Origin: Auanema rhodensis
Taxonomy: Eukaryota; Nematoda; Chromadorea; Rhabditida; Rhabditidae
Assembly: GCA_964057225.1 (NCBI GenBank)
Contig: CAXKVF010000074.1
Coordinates: forward strand, 682,001-746,000
Length of the DNA: 64,000 nucleotides
Reading direction: 5' to 3'
The notes under the pieces were generated by a model. It searched no databases and had not been told where the DNA came from. It saw only the letters and a list, made by a program, of their open reading frames with translations. Below, piece by piece: positions 14,301-25,500 of the stretch (the first letter of the stretch is position 1; every line of letters starts with the position of its first letter). Made by a program: the position numbers and the translations under genes.

Positions 14301-16581
14301 TGAACTTTAATTTATGCTAATTAAATGTACACGTGATGTGCACTTGGTATGTAACTCGCTTCACGTGAAAGATAAAGAGATGCGGTTTTCAAAATTAGAT
14401 TCCCCATGTCCATATTAGTCTAAAAACAAATTTTTATTGATATTGCTTCATGGTAACCATGACTTTGAAATTTACGTGAACTTTAATTTATGCTAATTAA
14501 ATGTACACGTGATGTGCACTTGGTATGTAACTCGCTTCACGTGAAAGATAAAGAGATGCGGTTTTCAAAATTAGATTCCCCATGTCCATATTAGTCTAAA
14601 AACAAATTTTTATTGATATTGCTTCATGGTAACCATGACTTTGAAATTTACGTGAACTTTAATTTATGCTAATTAAATGTACACGTGATGTGCACTTGGT
14701 ATGTAACTCGCTCCACGTGAAAGATAAAGAGATGCGGTTTTCAAAATTAGATTCCCCATGTCCATATTAGTCTAAAAACAAATTTTTATTGATATTGGTG
14801 CATGGTAACCATGACTTTGAAATTTACGTGAACTTTAATTTATGCTAATTAAATGTACACGTGATGTGCACTTGGTATGTAACTCGCTTCACGTGAAAGA
14901 TAAAGAGATGCGGTTTTCAAAATTAGATTCCCCATGTCCATATTAGTCTAAAAACAAATTTTTATTGATATTTGTGCATGGTAACCATGACTTTGAAATT
15001 TACGTGAACTTTAATTTATGCTAATTAAATGTACACGTGATGTGCACTTGGTATGTAACTCGCTTCACGTGAAAGATGAAGAGATGCGGTTTTCAAAATT
15101 AGATTCCCCATGTCCATATTAGTCTAAAAACAAATTTTTATTGATATTGGTTCATGGTAACCATGACTTTGAAATTTACGTGAACTTTAATTTATGCTAA
15201 TTAAATGTACACGTGATGTGCACTTGGTATGTAACTCGCTTCACGTGAAAGATAAAGAGATGCGGTTTTCAAAATTAGATTCCCCATGTCCATATTAGTC
15301 TAAAAACAAATTTTTATTGATATTGGTGCATGGTAACCATGACTTTGAAATTTACGTGAACTTTAATTTATGCTAATTAAATGTACACGTGATGTGCACT
15401 TGGTATGTAACTCGCTTCACGTGAAAGATAAAGAGATGCGGTTTTCAAAATTAGATTCCCCATGTCCATATTAGTCTAAAAACAAATTTTTATTGATATT
15501 GGTTCATGGTAACCATGACTTTGAAATTTACGTGAACTTTAATTTATGCTAATTAAATGTACACGTGATGTGCACTTGGTATGTAACTCGCTTCACGTGA
15601 AAGATAAAGAGATGCGGTTTTCAAAATTAGATTCCCCATGTCCATATTAGTCTAAAAACAAATTTTTATTGATATTGGTGCATGGTAACCATGACTTTGA
15701 AATTTACGTGAACTTTAATTTATGCTAATTAAATGTACACGTGATGTGCACTTGGTATGTAACTCGCTTCACGTGAAAGATAAAGAGATGCGGTTTTCAA
15801 AATTAGATTCCCCATGTCCATATTAGTCTAAAAACAAATTTTTATTGATATTGGTTCATGGTAACCATGACTTTGAAATTTACGTGAACTTTAATTTATG
15901 CTAATTAAATGTACACGTGATGTGCACTTGGTATGTAACTCGCTTCACGTGAAAGATAAAGAGATGCGGTTTTCAAAATTAGATTCCCCATGTCCATATT
16001 AGTCTAAAAACAAATTTTTATTGATATTGGTTCATGGTAACCATGACTTTGAAATTTACGTGAACTTTAATTTATGCTAATTAAATGTACACGTGATGTG
16101 CACTTGGTATGTAACTCGCTTCACGTGAAAGATAAAGAGATGCGGTTTCCAAAATTAGATTCCCCATGTCCATATTAGTCTAAAAACAAATTTTTATTGA
16201 TATTGGTTCATGGTAACCATGACTTTGAAATTTACGTGAACTTTAATTTATGCTAATTAAATGTACACGTGATGTGCACTTGGTATGTAACTCGCTTCAC
16301 GTGAAAGATAAAGAGATGCGGTTTTCAAAATTAGATTCCCCATGTCCATATTAGTCTAAAAACAAATTTTTATTGATATTGCTTCATGGTAACCATGACT
16401 TTGAAATTTACGTGAACTTTAATTTATGCTAATTAAATGTACACGTGATGTGCACTTGGTATGTAACTCGCTTCACGTGAAAGAAAAAGAGATGCGGTTT
16501 TCAAAATTAGATTCCCCATGTCCATATTAGTCTAAAAACAAATTTTTATTGATATTGGTTCATGGTAACCATGACTTTGAA
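9156..16581 (+). repeat. Tandem duplication of 21 monomers (2 x 3696 bp)
   Basis: The left copy (about 9156-12885) and right copy (about 12852-16581) match at an offset of exactly 3696 bp. Rare variants pair up in order: CCCATGTTCA 9475/13171, ATTAGTTC 9867/13563, TTTTCATTGA 10031/13727, GATGCCGTTT 10331/14027, AAAACATATT 10551/14247, CTCGCTCCAC 11011/14707, GATATTTGTG 11271/14967, TTCCAAAATT 12451/16147 and GTGAAAGAAA 12781/16477. I saw no difference between copies in these comparisons. Matching fails at 9155 (C against T at 12851) and at 16582 (GAATTTT against GAAATTT), which sets the limits. The pattern indicates a recent unequal exchange. Confidence 0.9.
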
Positions 16582-17082
16582 TTTTACGTGAACTTTAATT
16601 TATGCTAATTAAATGTACACGTGATGTGCACTTGGTATGTAACTCGCTTCACGTGAAAGATAAAGAGATGCGGTTTTCAAAATTAGATTCCCCATGTCCA
16701 TATTAGTCTAAAAACAAATTTTTATTGATATTGCTTCATGGTAACCATGACTTTGAAATTTCCGTGAACTTTAATTTATGCTAATTAAATGTACACGTGA
16801 TGTGCACTTGGTATGTAACTCGCTTCACGTGAAAGATAAAGAGATGCGGTTTTCAAAATTAGATTCCCCATGTCCATATTAGTCTAAAAACAAATTTTTA
16901 TTGATATTGGTTCATGGTAACCATGACTTTGAAATTTACGTGAACTTTAATTTATGCTAATTAAATGTACACGTGATGTGCACTTGGTCTGTAACTCGCT
17001 TCACGTGAAAGATAAAGAGATGCGGTTTTCAAAATTAGATTCCCCATGTCCATATTAGTCTAAAAACAAATTTTTATTGATA

Positions 17083-18130
17083 TTAGTTCATGGTAACCAT
17101 GACTTTGAAATTTACGTGAACTTTAATTTATGCTAATTAAATGTACACGTGATGTGCACTTGGTATGTAACTCGCTTCACGTGAAAGATAAAGAGATGCG
17201 GTTTTCAAAATTAGATTCCCCATGTCCATATTAGTCTAAAAACAAATTTTCATTGATATTGGTTCATGGTAACCATGACTTTGAAATTTACGTGAACTTT
17301 AATTTATGCTAATTAAATGTACACGTGATGTGCACTTGGTATGTAACTCGCTTCACGTGAAAGATAAAGAGATGCGGTTTTCAAAATTAGATTCCCCATG
17401 TCCATATTAGTCTAAAAACAAATTTTTATTGATATTGGTTCATGGTAACCATGACTTTGAAATTTACGTGAACTTTAATTTATGCTAATTAAATGTACAC
17501 GTGATGTGCACTTGGTATGTAACTCGCTTCACGTGAAAGATAAAGAGATGCGGTTTTCAAAATTAGATTCCCCATGTTCATATTAGTCTAAAAACAAATT
17601 TTTATTGATATTGGTTCATGGTAACCATGACTTTGAAATTTACGTGAACTTTAATTTATGCTAATTAAATGTACACGTGATGTGCACTTGGTATGTAACT
17701 CGCTTCACGTGAAAGATAAAGAGATGCGGTTTTCAAAATTAGATTCCCCATGTCCATATTAGTCTAAAAACAAATTTTTATTGATATTGGTTCATGGTAA
17801 CCATGACTTTGAAATTTACGTGAACTTTAATTTATGCTAATTAAATGTACACGTGATGTGCACTTGGTATGTAACTCGCTTCACGTGAAAGATAAAGAGA
17901 TGCGGTTTTCAAAATTAGATTCCCCATGTCCATATTAGTCTAAAAACAAATTTTTATTGATATTAGTTCATGGTAACCATGACTTTGAAATTTACGTGAA
18001 CTTTAATTTATGCTAATTAAATGTACACGTGATGTGCACTTGGTATGTAACTCGCTTCACGTGAAAGATAAAGAGATGCGGTTTTCAAAATTAGATTCCC
18101 CATGTCCATATTAGTCTAAAAACAAATTTT
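17083..18130 (+). repeat. Five-monomer block shared with about 8987-10035
   Basis: ATTAGTTC units occur at 17083 and 17963 (5 monomers apart) with the rare CCCATGTTCA at 17571 between them, each ATTAGTTC unit being followed by TTTTCATTG. The same arrangement is found at 8987, 9475 and 9867, offset by 8096 bp or 46 monomers, which equals the 25 + 21 steps seen between the other blocks. This ties the right part of segment A to its middle. Confidence 0.7.
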
Positions 18131-20219
18131 CATTGATATTGGTTCATGGTAACCATGACTTTGAAATTTACGTGAACTTTAATTTATGCTAATTAAATGT
18201 ACACGTGATGTGCACTTGGTATGTAACTCGCTTCACGTGAAAGATAAAGAGATGCGGTTTTCAAAATTAGATTCCCCATGTCCATATTAGTCTAAAAACA
18301 AATTTTTATTGATATTGCTTCATGGTAACCATGATTTTGAAATTTACGTGAACTTTAATTTATGCTAATTAAATGTACACGTGATGTGCACTTGGTATGT
18401 AACTCGCTTCACGTGAAAGATAAAGAGATGCGGTTTTCAAAATTAGATTCCCCATGTCTATATTAGTCTAAAAACAAATTTTTATTGATATTAGTTCATG
18501 GTAACCATGACTTTGAAATTTACGTGAACTTTAATTTATGCTAATTAAATGTACACGTGATGTGCACTTGGTATGTAACTCGCTTCACGTGAAAGATAAA
18601 GAGATGCGGTTTTCAAAATTAGATTCCCCATGTCCATATTAGTCTAAAAACAAATTTTTATTGATATTGGTTCATGGTAACCATGACTTTGAATTTTACG
18701 TGAACTTTAATTTATGCTAATTAAATGTACACGTGATGTGCACTTGGTATGTAACTCGCTTCACGTGAAAGATAAAGAGATGCGGTTTTCAAAATTAGAT
18801 TCCCCATGTCCATATTAGTCTAAAAACAAATTTTTATTGATATTGCTTCATGGTAACCATGACTTTGAAATTTCCGTGAACTTTAATTTATGCTAATTAA
18901 ATGTACACGTGATGTGCACTTGGTATGTAACTCGCTTCACGTGAAAGATAAAGAGATGCGGTTTTCAAAATTAGATTCCCCATGTCCATATTAGTCTAAA
19001 AACAAATTTTTATTGATATTGGTTCATGGTAACCATGACTTTGAAATTTACGTGAACTTTAATTTATGCTAATTAAATGTACACGTGATGTGCACTTGGT
19101 ATGTAACTCGCTTCACGTGAAAGATAAAGAGATGCGGTTTTCAAAATTATATTCCCCATGTCCATATTAGTCTAAAAACAAATTTTTATTGATATTGGTG
19201 CATGGTAACCATGACTTTGAAATTTACGTGAACTTTAATTTATGCTAATTAAATGTACATGTGATGTGCACTTGGTATGTAACTCGCTTCACGTGAAAGA
19301 TGAAGAGATGCGGTTTTCAAAATTAGATTCCCCATGTCCATATTAGTCTAAAAACAAATTTTTATTGATATTGCTTCATGGTAACCATGACTTTGAAATT
19401 TACGTGAACTTTAATTTATGCTAATTAAATGTACACGTGATGTGCACTTGGTATGTAACTCGCTTCACGTGAAAGATAAAGAGATGCGGTTTTCAAAATT
19501 AGATTCCCCATGTCCATATTAGTCTAAAAACAAATTTTTATTGATATTGCTTCATGGTAACCATGACTTTGAAATTTACGTGAACTTTAATTTATGCTAA
19601 TTAAATGTACACGTGATGTGCACTTGGTATGTAACTCGCTTCACGTGAAAGATAAAGAGATGCGGTTTTCAAAATTAGATTCCCCATGTCCATATTAGTC
19701 TAAAAACAAATTTTCATTGATATTGCTTCATGGTAACCATGACTTTGAAATTTCCGTGAACTTTAATTTATGCTAATTAAATGTACACGTGATGTGCACT
19801 TGGTATGTAACTCGCTTCACGGGAAAGATAAAGAGATGCGGTTTTCAAAATTAGATTCCCCATGTCCATATTAGTCTAAAAACAAATTTTTATTGATATT
19901 GGTTCATGGTAACCATGACTTTGAAATTTACGTGAACTTTAATTTATGCTAATTAAATGTACACGTGATGTGCACTTGGTATGTAACTCGCTTCACGTGA
20001 AAGATGAAAAGATGCGGTTTTCAAAATTAGATTCCCCATGTCCATATTAGTCTAAAAACAAATTTTTATTGATATTGGTGCATGGTAACCATGACTTTGA
20101 AATTTACGTGAACTTTAATTTATGCTAATTAAATGTACACGTGATGTGCACTTGGTATGTAACTCGCTTCACGTGAAAGATAAAGAGATGCGGTTTTCAA
20201 AATTAGATTCCCCATGTCC

Positions 20220-21480
20220 ATATTAGTTTAAAAACAATTTTTTATTGATATTGGTGCATGGTAACCATGACTTTGAAATTTACGTGAACTTTAATTTATG
20301 CTAATTAAATGTACACGTGATGTGCACTTGGTATGTAACTCGCTTCACGTGAAAGATAAAGAGATGCGGTTTTCAAAATTAGATTCCCCATATCCATATT
20401 AGTTTAAAAACAAATTTTTATTGATATTGGTGCATGGTAACCATGACTTTGAAATTTACGTGAACTTTAATTTATGCTAATTAAATGTACACGTGATGTG
20501 CACTTGGTATGTAACTCGCTTCACGTGAAAGATAAAGAGATGCGGTTTTCAAAATTAGATTCCCCATGTCCATATTAGTCTAAAAACAAATTTTCATTGA
20601 TATTGCTTCATGGTAACCATGACTTTGAAATTTCCGTGAACTTTAATTTATGCTAATTAAATGTACACGTGATGTGCACTTGGTATGTAACTCGCTTCAC
20701 GTGAAAGATAAAGAGATGCGGTTTTCAAAATTAGATTCCCCATGTCCATATTAGTCTAAAAACAAATTTTTATTGATATTGGTGCATGGTAACCATGACT
20801 TTGAAATTTACGTGAACTTTAATTTATGCTAATTAAATGTACACGTGATGTGCACTTGGTATGTAACTCGCTTCACGTGAAAGATAAAGAGATGCGGTTT
20901 TCAAAATTAGATTCCCCATATCCATATTAGTTTAAAAACAAATTTTTATTGATATTGGTGCATGGTAACCATGACTTTGAAATTTACGTGAACTTTAATT
21001 TATGCTAATTAAATGTACACGTGATGTGCACTTGGTATGTAACTCGCTTCACGTGAAAGATAAAGAGATGCGGTTTTCAAAATTAGATTCCCCATGTCCA
21101 TATTAGTCTAAAAACAAATTTTCATTGATATTGCTTCATGGTAACCATGACTTTGAAATTTCCGTGAACTTTAATTTATGCTAATTAAATGTACACGTGA
21201 TGTGCACTTGGTATGTAACTCGCTTCACGTGAAAGATAAAGAGATGCGGTTTTCAAAATTAGATTCCCCATGTCCATATTAGTCTAAAAACAAATTTTTA
21301 TTGATATTGGTGCATGGTAACCATGACTTTGAAATTTACGTGAACTTTAATTTATGCTAATTAAATGTACACGTGATGTGCACTTGGTATGTAACTCGCT
21401 TCACGTGAAAGATAAAGAGATGCGGTTTTCAAAATTAGATTCCCCATGTCCATATTAGTTTAAAAACAATTTTTTATTGA
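20220..21480 (+). repeat. Three-monomer (528 bp) higher-order repeat
   Basis: A trimer consisting of a CATATCCATATTAGTTT unit, a GGTGC unit and a GCTTC unit carrying TTTCCGTG is repeated in tandem. The TTTTCATTG that precedes the GCTTC unit recurs at 20591 and again 528 bp later near 21119. The flanking unit with AGTTTAAAAACAATTTTTTA occurs at about 20226 and 21457. Confidence 0.65.
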
Positions 21481-22074
21481 TATTGGTGCATGGTAACCAT
21501 GACTTTGAAATTTACGTGAACTTTAATTTATGCTAATTAAATGTACACGTGATGTGCACTTGGTATGTAACTCGCTTCACGTGAAAGATAAAGAGATGCG
21601 GTTTTCAAAATTAGATTCCCCATATCCATATTAGTTTAAAAACAAATTTTTATTGATATTGGTGCATGGTAACCATGACTTTGAAATTTACGTGAACTTT
21701 AATTTATGCTAATTAAATGTACACGTGATGTGCACTTGGTATGTAACTCGCTTCACGTGAAAGATGAAGAGATGCGGTTTTCAAAATCAGATTCCCCATG
21801 TCCATATTAGTCTAAAAACAAATTTTTATTGATATTGGTGCATGGTAACCATGACTTTGAAATTTACGTGAACTTTAATTTATTCTAATTAAATGTACAT
21901 GTGATGTGCACTTGGTATGTAACTCGCTTCACGTGAAAGATGAAGAGATGCGGTTTTCAAAATTAGATTCCCCATGTCCATATTAGTCTAAAAACAAATT
22001 TTTATTGATATTGGTTCATGGTAACCATGACTTTGAAATTTACGTGAACTTTAATTTATGCTAATTAAATGTAC

Positions 22075-22079
22075 ACGTG
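22075..22079 (+). repeat. Target-site duplication, left copy (ACGTG)
   Basis: The monomer reads GTACACGTGATG. The left flank stops after ACGTG (monomer positions 65-69) and the right flank restarts with ACGTGATGTG at 22562. The five bases are therefore present on both sides of the inserted element, inside the first CACGTG palindrome of the monomer. Confidence 0.85.
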
Positions 22080-22087
22080 TTCGGACG

Positions 22088-22093
22088 TTTATT
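22088..22093 (-). promoter_or_regulatory. AATAAA polyadenylation signal of the truncated LINE
   Basis: AATAAA on the minus strand (TTTATT as printed), 8 bases before the 3' end of the element at 22080. The large LINE has the same motif at the same place, preceded by the same GAAC AATAAAC context. Confidence 0.6.
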
Positions 22094-22336
22094 GTTCAGT
22101 ATTACAGGTTTTAACGTTAAGTATAGTACGAGAAGATATGCATTAGTTCCATACAATATGAACATAAAGATAATAACATAAAAAATTACAAATATCAGTG
22201 AAGTATAGTTAGAAAAAGAGTGTTAGGGTTGCAGTTAGCTCATCATACCTATCCGCATATGCATCGTATATGTCAACGTCTCTTTTTTAAGCAGGGGTTT
22301 GTTCAGTTTGAGAAACTGACCTCTCTTTAAAAGCTA

Positions 22337-22445
22337 ACCAGGTGCGGTGGAACTTAGAAATAAGTCAAGCCCGTTCTGGAAGTCAGAGGTAACTAGCACC
22401 CGATCCGTATGGCTAATGCCCATAAGATTCAATGGTGAAGTAACA
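22337..22445 (-). other. Conserved LINE 3' UTR core block, copy 1
   Basis: About 109 nt that match 37547-37655 at roughly nine positions in ten, whereas the flanking 3' UTR matches only in patches. A hairpin is possible: GACTT (22362-22366 on the minus strand) with AAGTT (22351-22355), closed by one G-U pair and a 6-base loop, nested within CCAG/CTGG (22376-22379 and 22337-22340). The second copy keeps both pairings although its loop is 7 bases and differs in sequence. The likely role is recognition of the RNA by the element's reverse transcriptase, by analogy with other LINE 3' stem-loops. Confidence 0.65.
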
Positions 22446-22561
22446 GTGAAAAAAAAGTATGGGTAAAGAGAATAGTTGATCAAATGACACATAGACGAAG
22501 ATAATAGAAGAGTTGCAATAACCCAAATAGTACAGAGCAAGTAAAAGAAACAATTGAAATA

Positions 22562-22566
22562 ACGTG
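22562..22566 (+). repeat. Target-site duplication, right copy (ACGTG)
   Basis: Right-hand copy of the five duplicated bases. The satellite phase resumes here: removing 22080-22566 makes the distance between flanking monomers exactly 176 bp. Confidence 0.85.
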
Positions 22567-25500
22567 ATGTGCACTTGGTATGTAACTCGCTTCACGTGAA
22601 AGATAAAAAGATGCGGTTTTCAAAATTAGATTCCCCATGTCCATATTAGTCTAAAAACAAATTTTTATTGATATTGCTTCATGGTAACCATGACTTTGAA
22701 ATTTACGTGAACTTTAATTTATGCTAATTAAATGTACACGTGATGTGCACTTGGTATGTAACTCGCTTCACGTGAAAGATAAAGAGATGTGGTTTTCAAA
22801 ATTAGATTCCCCATGTCCATATTAGTCTAAAAACAAATTTTTATTGATATTGGTTCATGGTAACCATGACTTTGAAATTTACGTGAACTTTAATTGATGC
22901 TAATTAAATGTACACGTGATGTGCACTTGGTATGTAACTCGCTTCACGTGAAAGATAAAGAGATGCGGTTTTCAAAATTAGATTCCCCATGTCCATATTA
23001 GTCTAAAAACAAATTTTTATTGATATTGCTTCATGGTAACCATGACTTTGAAATTTACGTGAACTTTAATTTATGCTAATTAAATGTACACGTGATGTGC
23101 ACTTGGTATGTAACTCGCTTCACGTGAAAGATAAAGAGATGCGGTTTTCAAAATTAGATTCCCCATGTCCATATTAGTCTAAAAACAAATTTTTATTGAT
23201 ATTGGTTCATGGTAACCATGACTTTGAAATTTACGTGAACTTTAATTGATGCTAATTAAATGTACACGTGATGTGCACTTGGTATGTAACTCGCTTCACG
23301 TGAAAGATAAAGAGATGCGGTTTTCAAAATTAGATTCCCCATGTCCATATTAGTCTAAAAACAAATTTTTATTGATATTGCTTCATGGTAACCATGACTT
23401 TGAAATTTACGTGAACTTTAATTTATGCTAATTAAATGTACACGTGATGTGCACTTGGTATGTAACTCGCTTCACGTGAAAGATAAAGAGATGCAGTTTT
23501 CAAAATTAGATTCCCCATGTCCATATTAGTCTAAAAACAAATTTTCATTGATATTGGTTCATGGTAACCATGACTTTGAAATTTACGTGAACTTTAATTT
23601 ATGCTAATTAAATGTACACGTGATGTGCACTTGGTATGTAACTCGCTTCACGTGAAAGATAAAGAGATGCGGTTTTCAAAATTAGATTCCCCATGTCCAT
23701 ATTAGTCTAAAAACAAATTTTTATTGATATTGCTTCATGGTAACCATGACTTTGAAATTTACGTGAACTTTAATTTATGCTAATTAAATGTACACGTGAT
23801 GTGCACTTGGTATGTAACTCGCTTCACGTGAAAGATAAAGAGATGCGGTTTTCAAAATTAGATTCCCCATGTCCATATTAGTCTAAAAACAAATTTTTAT
23901 TGATATTGGTTCATGGTAACCATGACTTTGAATTTTACGTGAACTTTAATTTATGCTAATTAAATGTACACGTGATGTGCACTTGGTATGTAACTCGCTT
24001 CACGTAAAAGATAAAGAGATGCGGTTTTCAAAATTAGATTCCCCATGTCCATATTAGTCTAAAAACAAATTTTTATTGATATTGCTTCATGGTAACCATG
24101 ACTTTGAAATTTCCGTGAACTTTAATTTATGCTAATTAAATGTACACGTGATGTGCACTTGGTATGTAACTCGCTTCACGTGAAAGATAAAGAGATGCGG
24201 TTTTCAAAATTAGATTCCCCATGTCCATATTAGTCTAAAAACAAATTTTTATTGATATTGGTTCATGGTAACCATGACTTTGAAATTTACGTGAACTTTA
24301 ATTTATGCTAATTAAATGTACACGTGATGTGCACTTGGTATGTAACTCGCTTCACGTGAAAGATAAAGAGATGCGGTTTTCAAAATTATATTCCCCATGT
24401 CCATATTAGTCTAAAAACAAATTTTTATTGATATTGCTTCATGGTAACCATGACTTTGAAATTTCCGTGAACTTTAATTTATGCTAATTAAATGTACACG
24501 TGATGTGCACTTGGTATGTAACTCGCTTCACGTGAAAGATGAAGAGATGCGGTTTTCAAAATTAGATTCCCCATGTCCATATTAGTCTAAAAACAAATTT
24601 TTATTGATATTGGTGCATGGTAACCATGACTTTGAAATTTACGTGAACTTTAATTTATGCTAATTAAATGTACACGTGATGTGCACTTGGTATGTAACTC
24701 GCTTCACGTGAAAGATAAAGAGATGCGGTTTTCAAAATTAGATTCCCCATGTCCATATTAGTTTAAAAACAATTTTTTATTGATATTGGTGCATGGTAAC
24801 CATGACTTTGAAATTTACGTGAACTTTAATTTATGCTAATTAAATGTACACGTGATGTGCACTTGGTATGTAACTCGCTTCACGTGAAAGATAAAGAGAT
24901 GCGGTTTTCAAAATTAGATTCCCCATATCCATATTAGTTTAAAAACAAATTTTTATTGATATTGGTGCATGGTAACCATGACTTTGAAATTTACGTGAAC
25001 TTTAATTTATGCTAATTAAATGTACACGTGATGTGCACTTGGTATGTAACTCGCTTCACGTGAAAGATGAAGAGATGCGGTTTTCAAAATCAGATTCCCC
25101 ATGTCCATATTAGTCTAAAAACAAATTTTTATTGATATTGGTGCATGGTAACCATGACTTTGAAATTTACGTGAACTTTAATTTATGCTAATTAAATGTA
25201 CATGTGATGTGCACTTGGTATGTAACTCGCTTCACGTGAAAGATGAAGAGATGCGGTTTTCAAAATTAGATTCCCCATGTCCATATTAGTCTAAAAACAA
25301 ATTTTTATTGATATTGGTTCATGGTAACCATGACTTTGAAATTTACGTGAACTTTAATTTATGCTAATTAAATGTACACGTGATGTGCACTTGGTATGTA
25401 ACTCGCTTCACGTGAAAGATAAAGAGATGCGGTTTTCAAAATTAGATTCCCCATGTCCATATTAGTCTAAAAACAAATTTTTATTGATATTAGTTCATGG

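Larger units (their letters stand above)
1..22079 (+). repeat. 176-bp satellite array, segment A (about 125 monomers)
   Basis: Head-to-tail tandem repeat with a period of exactly 176 bp: the TTGG/TTGC that opens the monomer (as phased here) is at 11, 187, 363, 539 and so on to 22011, exactly 125 periods. Most monomers differ from the consensus at only a few bases. Common variants are at monomer positions 3-7 (GGTTC, GCTTC, GGTGC, AGTTC, GGTGA), 28 (GAAATTT or GAATTTT), 32-34 (ACGTG, CCGTG, ACTTG), 47-50 (TATGC, GATGC, AATGC, TATTC), 108 (GATAAAG or GATGAAG) and 169 (TTTTTATTG or TTTTCATTG). No gene, RNA or inverted unit is visible. The array begins before the window and is interrupted at 22080 by a LINE fragment. 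The monomer is not one I recognise by name. Confidence 0.98.
22080..22561 (-). mobile_element. Truncated CR1-like LINE 3' end (482 bp, minus strand)
   Basis: Non-satellite DNA interrupting a monomer. Read on the minus strand it is colinear with the 3' UTR of the large LINE at 37395-37935. It starts close to what would be the ORF2 stop, then has a strongly conserved core (22337-22445), the shared ACTGAACAAA and ATGTTCATATTGTA stretches, and a terminal AACCTGT...GAACAATAAAC. Outside the core the two have diverged considerably, so this is a related family or an older copy and not a fragment of the large element itself. It holds no ORF2 coding sequence and is inert. The 5' truncation with a short target duplication fits target-primed reverse transcription. 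A non-autonomous element borrowing a LINE tail is a possible alternative. Confidence 0.85.

Noticed and set aside
1-22079. CRISPR array or bacterial repeat array
   Set aside because: The full 176-bp period is repeated without unique spacers, there are no cas genes, and the embedded element is a eukaryotic LINE.
22334-22595. Minus-strand short open frames over the truncated LINE
   Set aside because: They lie in the 3' UTR portion of the element, have no similarity to LINE proteins, and one runs across the junction into satellite.
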